From Theristus sp. LFF4_11 (taxonomy: Eukaryota; Nematoda; Chromadorea; Monhysterida; Xyalidae), in contig JASANC010005206.1 of assembly GCA_030248135.1 (NCBI GenBank), positions 1 to 64,000 on the forward strand: 64,000 bases of DNA, written 5' to 3'. Position numbers and translations under genes: made by a program. Positions 56,031 to 64,000 of this stretch are shown here, one piece after another; positions within the stretch are counted from its first letter, which is position 1; every line of letters starts with the position of its first letter. The notes beneath the pieces were generated by a model, which was given only the letters and a program-made list of their open reading frames with translations, was not told where the DNA came from and searched no databases.

Positions 56031-57862
56031 CAGTACCGTGGGCGAGGGGGGGTGGGGGGTACACCCCCCCCCCAGAGCACCAGAGACCGTCGGGTGGGGG
56101 GGGGGGTGGGGGGCACCGGGCCACCCCCCCTAAAACCGGGCACCCCCCCCCATCGGAATCGGACCCCCCCCCCTCGAAAATTTGGCCGACACCCCCCCCA
56201 CACCCCCCATGAAATTTTGTCTGGCGGAGACCCCCCCCAAAATTTTCCGTACACCCTAAAATTTTTTTCGAAAATCATGATTTTTTGTCTATAAAGTCCA
56301 TAATATAAGCTGAATATATGATAACTTGACCATCTTCATTGTAATTTCAAAGATTTTGCAGCAAAATTTAGCGTTTTTCCTTCAAAATTTAAGCGAAAAA
56401 ATATCATGGGGGGTGGGGGGGTGGACCCCCCCCCACCAGTAGCGAAAGTGCGGGGGGTGGGGGGGGTCCCCACTAGGGTTGTTAAAAAAAACAAAAATCG
56501 TCATTTTTGTTTTTTTTAAATTTTTAAAAAAAAAATTTCAAAAATCAAAGTTGTGCTAAATCAATCAGGGAGTCCGAAGAACCACATATGATATGCAAGC
56601 GCCTCCCGAATGACACCCGTATGGCGGAACTTTGCAGATTTTGTTTTGGTGACCTCAATTACCCCTTTTCCAAACCGTCACCATGCCTCTTCTTGTGTTT
56701 TGACCTCCAAAACGTCACTAATTGTCCCCAGCTAAGCTAATGCTAAAGTGAAGACAAACATACCGCCTTGAAATTCGATCAATTCTTCTGATGGTGTCGC
56801 GACGACACGACACGAAGCAGCAACCAGACAACGTAGCGCTTGCAAACGGTGCAGCGAGCACAATCGGACGCTCTGCGAGGCTAATCGTCACCTTATCTGC
56901 ATCGGAAATGGTAGGCTAAGCTTTGGGACGCTCAAAAACTTCATCGCAGATGTTGTCGAAGCCTAAAATCAGTCGGTAAAACGGCCCAAAATCGACTGCT
57001 AAAGGTTTTACGAGGTATAATCAAAGAAAATTTTTGTTGAACTTTCGAAAAATTGTGCCAAAATTGAGGTTTTCAGAGCATATTAGAGGAAAATGTTTCG
57101 ATTTTTTTTTTTAAATCGGCATTTTTGTTTTTTTTTAATCACTTTTTTTAAAAAAAAATTTTTATTTTTGTTTAACAACCCTAGTCCCCACCCCCCCCCT
57201 CAGCCGAAAATCCTGCCCGTGCACGGGCAGATACCCGTGTGTACCCCCCCTCCCCCCCTTTACCTCGACACGGGTACTAGACTCCCCCCCACCCCCTCCG
57301 CGAGAAAACACGGGATCGCACCCCCCTCACGGTGGTCAATCTCATCTCAATTTTTTTCCAAAAATACCGTAATTTTTGCATTTTTCTTGACGTTTGTGTC
57401 TGTCCCTGCATAGATTTTGTTGTTTCTGACCAAACAAGCAGCTTGTTTGCACAAAATATTCTGTATTTTACAAGAATTTCTGTGTTTTTCTAAGGCAAAA
57501 ATTTGGTATTACCCGTGCGATCCCGTGCACCCCCCCCCCCTCACGAAATTTTTCTGCCAGTGCACCCCCCCCCTCAGGAAAATTTGCTGCCCGTGCACCC
57601 CCCCCCTCACCGAGAAGGCACCTGACCCCCCCCCCCCTCTAAAATTAAGCAAACACCCCCCCCCTCACCCGAGGTTCCGCATTCGCTACTGCCCCCACAG
57701 AAAATTTTGAAAAAATGCACCCCCCGCGGGAGACTTCCATAGGGGGGGGGGTCTCCAATTTACCATAGGTTGGACCCCCCCCTCACTTTTGGGTCGGCAC
57801 CCCCCCCCCCCACGGCACCATACCCCCCCCCCTTCGAAAATTGTTTTGGGCCCACGGTACTG
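56031..57862. mobile_element. Family B hAT-like element, complete copy (B2) containing C3
   Basis: Termini CAGTACCGTGGGC and GCCCACGGTACTG are exact inverted copies, and the perfect 8-bp direct repeat CTGATGAT flanks the element (56023-56030 and 57863-57870). It is 1,832 bp long including a 710-bp family C insertion. Much of the rest is C runs separated by short phrases such as GTGCACCCCCCC, plus CCCGTGCACGGG. There is no transposase. Confidence 0.85.
56474..57183 (-). mobile_element. Family C hAT-like element, complete copy (C3)
   Basis: 710 bp with ends TAGGGTTGTTAAA and TTTAACAACCCTA and the perfect 8-bp flanking repeat GTCCCCAC (56466-56473 and 57184-57191). It is inserted within B2 and is the reverse complement of C2. 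It has A/T subterminal tracts and no transposase. Confidence 0.85.
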
Positions 57863-57875
57863 CTGATGATAGTCG

Positions 57876-59100
57876 ACAAAAATCTAAATTAAAAAAAAGA
57901 TTAAAAAACAAAAATGCCGATATTTTTTTAATTCGAAAATTTTTTGTCTAATCTAATGTGCTGTGAAAACCTCAATTTTGGCGCAATTTTTCGAAAGCTC
58001 AACAATTTTTTTTTGTTTTTACCTCGTAAAACCGTCAGCAGTCGATTTTGGACCGTTTTACTGACTGATTTTAGTCTTCAACAACTTCTGCGATGAAGTT
58101 TTGAGCGTCCCAAAGCTGGGCTTACCATTTCCGATGCAGATAACTTAACAATTCGACTCGCAATCTGAATTCTGAGCGTCCGAGCTGCTCCGTTTGCAAG
58201 CGCTACGTTGTCTGGTTGCTGTTTCTTTGTCGTGTCGTCGCGACATCATCAGAATTGATCGAATTTCGAGCCGGTATGTTTGTTTTCACTTGAGCTGGGG
58301 ACAATTAGTAACGTTTTGGCTTTTTGGGAGTCAAAACACCAGAAGAGGCATGGTAGCGGTTTGGAAAAGGGAGAAAAGGGGTAAATAAGGTCACAAAACA
58401 AAATCATGAAAGTTCCGCCATGCCGCCCATACGGGATTTATTCGGGAGGCGCGTGCATATCAAATGTGGCTCTTCGATCGATTGCATATCAATCAGTACC
58501 GTGGGCCCAAAACAATTTTCGAAGGGGGTGGGGGGTATGGTCGAAGTATGGTGCCGTGGGGTGGGGGTGCCGACCAAAAAGTGAGGGGGGGGGTCCAACC
58601 TATGGTAACGTGGGACCCACCCACGTGGGTGCATTTTTTCAAAATTTTCTGTGGGGGGGGAGTCCACCCCCCACCCCCCCCATGATATTTTTTCGCTTAA
58701 ATTTTGAAGGAAAAACGCTAAATTTTGCTGCAAAATCTTTGAAATTACAATGAAGATGGTCAAGTTATCATATATTCAGCTTATATTATGGACTTTATAG
58801 ACAAAAAATCGTGATTTTCGAAAAAAATTTTAGGGTGCACGGAAAATTTTGGGGGGGGGTCTCCGCCAGACAAAATTTCATGGGGGGTGTGGGGGGGTGT
58901 CGGCCAAATTTTCGAGAAGGGGGGTCCGATGGGGGGTGCCCGGGTGGCACGGTGCCCCCCCCCCCCCCCCCCCCACCCGACGGTCTCTGGTGCTCTGGGG
59001 GGTGTACCCTCCCCCCGGCCCCACCCCCCCGCCCACGGTACTGATATCAATCAAATCGAACTCCCTGATTTATTTAGCACAACTTTGATTGTTGGAACTT
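57876..59100 (+). mobile_element. Family C element (C4), degraded, split by B3
   Basis: 57876-58485 matches C2 from the AAAAATGCCGAT region through GGGAGGCGCGTGCATATCAA; the match resumes after B3 with AACTCCCTGATTTATTTAGC and ACAACTTTGATT. Both terminal repeats are lost. B2 is inserted next to its left edge and B3 within it. Confidence 0.65.
58494..59043. mobile_element. Family B hAT-like element, short complete copy (B3)
   Basis: 550 bp, termini CAGTACCGTGGGC and GCCCACGGTACTG, flanked by the perfect 8-bp direct repeat ATATCAAT (58486-58493 and 59044-59051). It is the best reference copy of the family because nothing is inserted in it. It is non-coding and dominated by G and C runs. Confidence 0.88.
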
Positions 59101-59284
59101 AGCACCCCCCCCCCGGCACTTTCACTGCTGCACCGGTTCACGTTGTTGTTTTTTATGGACAACGCCGCGCTTCTTCGAGACGACAAATCGGCAACAACAA
59201 AATGCAACCCGAAATTTTTTTGGGGGGGGGCGGTCCCGGGGGGCCGCGGGGGTGTTTTTTAGTGGGGGTGTCGAGGTGTCGATC

Positions 59285-59345
59285 CGGTAATCCGGTTGGG
59301 CTGGGCGCTCGGCGCTCGCTCGACCCCTGATTCGAATCCTAGTCA
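59285..59345 (+). repeat. tRNA-like sequence upstream of csn7
   Basis: GGTTGGGCTGGGCGCTCGGC followed by a B-box-like GATTCGAATCCTA suggests a tRNA-derived head of another SINE. No A box of good quality and no cloverleaf could be drawn. Confidence 0.3.
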
Positions 59346-59412
59346 AGCTTTTGTTTGGTTATTGATCCCCTCCCTACCGTAACGTAAACGTAAGGATACA
59401 GCAAACTGACTG

Positions 59413-60977
59413 ATGGGCATGATGGAGATTTCCGATCAAACAGCGGCAGTGGCGACAACAGTGCATGCGACGACGGCACCAACAAATCAGCTGGACCAAT
59501 TTGTTCTTTTGGCAAAAAATGTGAAAGGCGCCGCAGCAAAGAACCTGGTTGAACAGGTACCCAACCACATGCAAAACATGTGTGAAAAATGAAAATTCAG
59601 CAACTTCAGTTTTGAGTTTTGCTCAAGTCTTGCAAACTTTTTTCTTTTAGGCAGTTAGTGCTCCCGGTCTGTATGTGTTTTCGGAGTTGCTGGCGTGTCC
59701 GTCGATCCAGGCGCTGCAGCACAATGAGGACACCTGCAAACACTGGAAACTGCTGAATTTGTTTGCTTATGGCAGTTTTGAAGTGAGTCGATTTGAAATA
59801 TTTTTTTGTAAAGGTGACAAGAAATTGGTGCTTTTACGAAAAAGAACAATGCGCAATTGTGTTTCGCGTCGTGCAGGACTACTCAGGTTCGCCAAGCGAT
59901 TACCCAGCACTGAGTGAGTCGATGCTGTTGAAACTACGTCAGTGCACAATCATGTCATTGGCTGCTGATGAACGTCGCATTCCGTACGAGACGTTGCTAC
60001 AAGTTAGCACTGCCTTTACTATCATGTAGTTATTCACTGTTATGTTGTGTAGAACAAGTGTAATTTGAATCCGGCATGCTGATTGGCTGCATCGAGCTGG
60101 TTCGATTAATCCTGCCAATCAGTGAGTTCAATTGACCAATTGAAAAGCAACCAAAAGCAGCTGTTGACTGGAAAGGTGATATTGACACTGCCACGCCTCC
60201 CACATCAAAGTCTCCCAAAAACTAATGTTGACCGTTTCTTGTGAGGTGTTGCGCCTGGAGAACGTGCGTCAGTTGGAGGATGTGATCATTGACGCGTCAT
60301 ACAAGAACATCATCGACGGCCAGCTCGACCAGCGCAACCAGTGTCTGCACGTCGACAACTGTCGTGGTCGTGACGTGCCCCCTGAGCGACTCAGTCACAT
60401 CATTGACACGCTCACCAACTGGTCACACTGGTGTGTGCGCGCCTGGCAAACGAACAGAAAACTAGACTTTTTGCAACAGTTTGGCTTGTATTCAAGCCCG
60501 TTTTGATAAATCTTTACTTGCCTAATTTCTTGCTATTGTTGCTGCAGTTGTGAGAAACTGTTGACGGACATTGAGCATCAGATGCTGCGCGCGGACGAGC
60601 ACAAAAAGAAAGCAATTGAGAACGAGCGACGCATTGAAGATGAACTCGCAAACATCAAGAAGACGCTCAAGGCAACCGGTTGGCTGGCAATATGGGCAAT
60701 GGGTTTCAGAATGCGTTATAAGTACTGCCTGTTTGATACGCACATTTTGCCTGAAGCTTGTCTCTGCCATGTTCAACGTTTTGCAATCTCTGCAGCGCAC
60801 TCGCAAACGCCCGACTTTGACGAGAGTGCCCCGTCGGAAGTGAGCTCATCGCGGCAGGCGCACGGCGACCACCGCAGGCTGCAGAAAGAGTCCAAGCGGC
60901 ACAAGGCTGCTCCGCCCCTCCGTGGCTCCGCCGCCAGCCGCAGCGGCCTGTCCAGTTTGTTTTCAACAAAAAACTGA
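59413..60977 (+). CDS. csn7: COP9 signalosome subunit 7
   Basis: Six exons: 59413-59556, 59651-59782, 59877-60002, 60246-60430, 60548-60678, 60796-60977 (900 nt, 299 residues). The N-terminal helical part reads QFVLLAKNVKGAAAKNLVEQ and APGLYVFSELL. The PCI winged-helix follows (RKL-like MLLKLRQCTIMSLAADERRIPYETLLQ split over exons, then LRLENVRQLEDVIIDASYKN and the LDQRNQ-x-LHVD strand). After it come a C-terminal helix (ENERRIEDELANIKKTLKA) and a basic Ser/Arg-rich tail. CSN7 is a scaffold subunit of the COP9 signalosome, which removes NEDD8 from cullins; the tail is typical of CSN7. The start is the first ATG of a GATGATGG cluster; the next Met codons are two and three codons downstream. 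Intron 3 ends in an unusual acceptor (TTCTTGTGAG). Confidence 0.95.
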
Positions 60978-61478
60978 GTGGCCGTGTTTTGTCGCCATGG
61001 AAACTTTTTTTGTTTGATCTGATCAGTCTTATCACTGGTGTGTGATTTTACGCGTGTATGGCCTCCAGCCGTTGTTGAATGTCGTGTACTTTTTGGTGTT
61101 AAGAATGTGTGTTCAAATCAATCTTATCCGGTTCAACTTGTAGCAACGCAAATGTTTATTGAAAAAACAAATTCTCCAATATAAAAACAAAACAGAAACG
61201 CAGTCATAAAACCTAACATGATGCAAATACAGGAACTTGACTATGAGAAAAGCCAGTTGAACCGTAATCAAAATCATTAGAAAACTCAATTGCATGAGCA
61301 GGGAATGTAGCATCCACCGGTTGCAGCCAGGCAAATTTGAATTTCAAAAAAACATCGCAATTGAAACCAATAACACAAAGGGAATAAAACATGCCAGCGA
61401 TCATCAATCACACAGACAGCATCAAAAAAGAGTGCAAGTCGAGATCGTGTCGAGACAACCCGCGATCAAGCAGAAAAA
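60978..61478. other. Convergent 3' region of csn7 and importin alpha
   Basis: About 500 bp between two stop codons. TTTATT at 61155-61160 would be AATAAA for the minus-strand gene, and AATAAA at about 61384 would serve the plus-strand gene, so the transcripts may overlap. No gene is seen. Confidence 0.35.
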
Positions 61479-64000
61479 TTAAAATGAAAAACCGTCCTTG
61501 GGTGCTTCGGCTGCAGCGGCGGCGACGTTCGCACTGGGCTGGAAGTTCTCTTTCTCATCCTCCTGCAAACGGATTTTCCCAATCAAGAAATAAACATTAT
61601 TATTATTATTATCAAGCTTACTTTGCCAGAAACACAAAACAAAAAACGCGACTAACGTCTGCGTTGAAATAGTGCTCAATGATGGAGAGAGCCTTGTTGT
61701 AGATTTGATCGTTGTGGTGTGACTGCAGCAGTTCGAGTTTGTCCAGGCCACCGCATTCCTCCACAGCCAACAGCAGATCATCCAGAGCGTTCTCGAGCGA
61801 CGCAGACTGCAAACACCAGCAAGTCACTGTCACGCGTATTAGCCCCATACCCCCATATCGCTTGCCAGTTTTACACTTCAAAAGATGGAAGAAAGTCGCA
61901 TTTGATTTTGTCGTTTTCATTCATCGTACGTGCAGAATGGCCGTGAGCGTCTCAAGCAGATTGAGCACGAGCTTGTGGTGGTTGGAGTCGAGATGACGGC
62001 AGAGGATGGGAATGATGCCGTTTGGCACAAGGCTCATCACGTGCATGTGCGTGCCGCCCTGGCACAGGTTCGCGACACACCACGACGCTGCAAGCAACAG
62101 TCAGTTTGGGTGAACTTCCAAATGGCAAGCCAAGACCAAAAGTCAACCGAGTGAGTGGCGTTCACCTTCGACCTGCGTCTTCGTGTCCCGATCGAGGCAA
62201 AGAATGATGGGTCGGATGAGTTGTGCGTCGATGACTGACTGAATCTGATCGCGTGTGCCGGCGAGCACGTTCGACAACATCCAACAGCACTCCTTGACGA
62301 GGTTGCAGCTGCCCGTGGACATCACCTGCGGCGTGCATGATGACAGGATGCCGCTGTCGATCACTTGCTGAAATTCACAATTACACTTACATGGCGAAAG
62401 ATGCTGCGGTAAAACGTTTGGTGCAGTTCTGCTTGGTAACGGGCTGACGAGTAAGGGGACACTGCGCTATGCGTCTGCTTGGCGAAACCGCAAACAGCCA
62501 ACTATGGATTGACGACAAATACCACAATTCTCAACTTAGCTTCACAAAAAGCACTAGGCCAGGCCAGACGAGATTCACCTGCGTCTGCTGATCATTGCCA
62601 GTGACGATGTTGCCGAGTGTGCGCAGTGCTGGTGCCTGCAGTGCTGGTTCGCCTGACAGCAGAAACTCGCACAGACGCGACAGAGCGTTCGTATCGAGCA
62701 CCACCTGGCACACAATCGTTACACAGTGCAAGTTGTGACGGGATAGTTCAACAGTAACGGCAAAAAGACAACAGCGATACATAAGTTAGCACCTGAATTT
62801 GTTCATCGCTGCCGTCGGTGACGTAGGAGAGTGCCCAGCAGGAGTCGATGTTCACTTGCTGCAACGCAAAGCTTGCACGTTTTTGTGGTGGTGTACAGAA
62901 CTCGGTGGCAAGCGCGGACACACCCTGTCGTCGTACATGGTCAGCGTCACCACGTGCGGCGCCACGAACTGAATCAACTCCAGTGGCGGGTGCGGGTCTT
63001 TGTGGCGGCACATGTTCGAGAACGTCCACGCGATCGTGCGCACAAATTCCGTCTGCAAGACAAAGAAAAGGGTGAGCTTCAAGCTAGAAAGACAGTACGA
63101 CGTGCTCGATCACAAACGCACGTTGTATTTGGCCAAATTCGGCATGAGGCCTGCGAGCGCGTGCGCAGCGCCGTGCGACAGCACCATGTCACGGAAGCGG
63201 GCGCAGTCACCTGAAACGTGCTGCTTCAGTGAGAGCAACGCATTCTCATCAAAGAACAACAACCGAACGAACAATGCACAGCAACGAACTTGCTGGCACA
63301 CAAAAACTGAAATGACCAGCTGGTGAGCTGGGTTGGCGATGAACCCCGTGCGATGGTGTGGTGGAACGTGGCGCAAGTGGCCGCGTTCAGCCACACCACC
63401 GTCGTGCTGGCGTGCCAAGTTGGCACCACGCATACCCTGCCACCCACCAATGATGTTGCCGAGTGCCCAGGTGGCCTGTTCAGCGACGCGCATGTCGCCG
63501 GACGTCAGCAGCGCCACCAGCGGCTGCACAGCGCCACACTGCACCACCAGCGCCGTTTCGTCCGTTGAGCCGGAGACGATGTTCGTCAGCGCCCAGGACG
63601 CCTCAAACTGCAGGTTGTTGCTGCAACGATGTTGAACGGTGGCTGTGTCGGTGTTCACCTGGTTTTGTCTATGCAACGTTGCACAAATTTGCGACCGACT
63701 TGGCCGACTGGATGGCTGTGATGAGCACGGGCACGAAGCCAGCCTGAATCACGTCCGCAACGGGCGGCTGTTTCGAACGGGACAGCACACGGCGGATGCC
63801 TGGTACAGTCAAAGTTGGCTGTGCTACAGTCAAGCACGTGCAATAAAACAACATTTGCCTGTCACATTTTCCACGTGACGAATAAACAGTAGACGGCATC
63901 CGTTGATCGGTAAAACACAAATTTCAAAAAATGGCAACCCGGCGGAAAGTGAGCGCAAAACATAATGCACACGTTGCACCTTCAATGGCACGCAGCACAT
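61479..64000 (-). CDS. Importin subunit alpha (karyopherin alpha), N-terminus beyond window
   Basis: Exons on the minus strand: a partial one at about 64000-63982, then 63799-63700, 63620-63448, 63210-63122, 63052-62924, 62858-62793, 62704-62579, 62367-62166, 62087-61930, 61806-61657, 61562-61479. Armadillo repeats with the W-x3-N ladder that binds nuclear localisation signals are visible: [97 protein letters not shown]. The end has [15 protein letters not shown] and the family C-terminal F-x-F (GFSF). It links cargo to importin beta for nuclear import. The importin-beta-binding domain is outside the window. The second splice joint (63700 to 63620) has an alternative reading. The paralogue class (alpha-1, -2 or -3) cannot be told from this part. 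Confidence 0.93.

Noticed and set aside
55121..56294. Gly/Pro-rich open frames in G and C tracts
   Set aside because: They arise from homopolymer runs in family B transposons, which lack stop codons by composition.

Overview
The window is metazoan nuclear DNA and most likely nematode. Genes are split by GT-AG introns that mostly end in TTTCAG or TTGCAG. Every conserved protein is an animal housekeeping or muscle protein, and the paramyosin matches nematode UNC-15 along its whole length, including a separately encoded C-terminus. I see no bacterial operon, CRISPR array or intact viral gene. Identifications rest on my reading of translated exons and splice phases; no database search was run.

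Layout. 1-1.9 kb: old repeats. 1.9-4.8 kb: a divergent pair, a two-repeat DM9-like protein gene (minus) and a gene for a low-complexity 13-residue-repeat protein (plus). 4.9-10.1 kb: a nest of DNA transposons. 10.3-17.1 kb: smg-5, a nonsense-mediated decay factor, with a 1,150-bp hAT-like element inside a coding exon. 19.2-29.4 kb: unc-37/Groucho, a WD40 corepressor. 31.5-34.9 kb: SEC11 signal peptidase and RNA polymerase II subunit RPB7 on the minus strand. 37.5 kb: a small C2H2 zinc-finger gene directly behind a MITE. 39-44 kb: hAT, Helitron-like, LINE and foldback remnants. 45.7-52.6 kb: unc-15 paramyosin (minus). 54-59.1 kb: a second transposon nest rich in G and C tracts. 59.4-61 kb: COP9 signalosome subunit 7 (plus), convergent with importin alpha (minus, N-terminus beyond the window).

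The genes do not form one pathway; they are separately promoted housekeeping, muscle and regulatory genes. The most unusual content is the mobile DNA. At least five non-autonomous families (called A, B, C, D and H here) have TAG or CA(G/T) starts, inverted termini and, at six insertions, perfect 8-bp target duplications, which points to hAT-type mobilisation. A tRNA-derived SINE family and several short palindromic MITEs sit in introns. The best single observation is element H in smg-5: removing the element plus one duplication restores the reading frame exactly, so it is either a recent disruption or a transposon serving as an intron.
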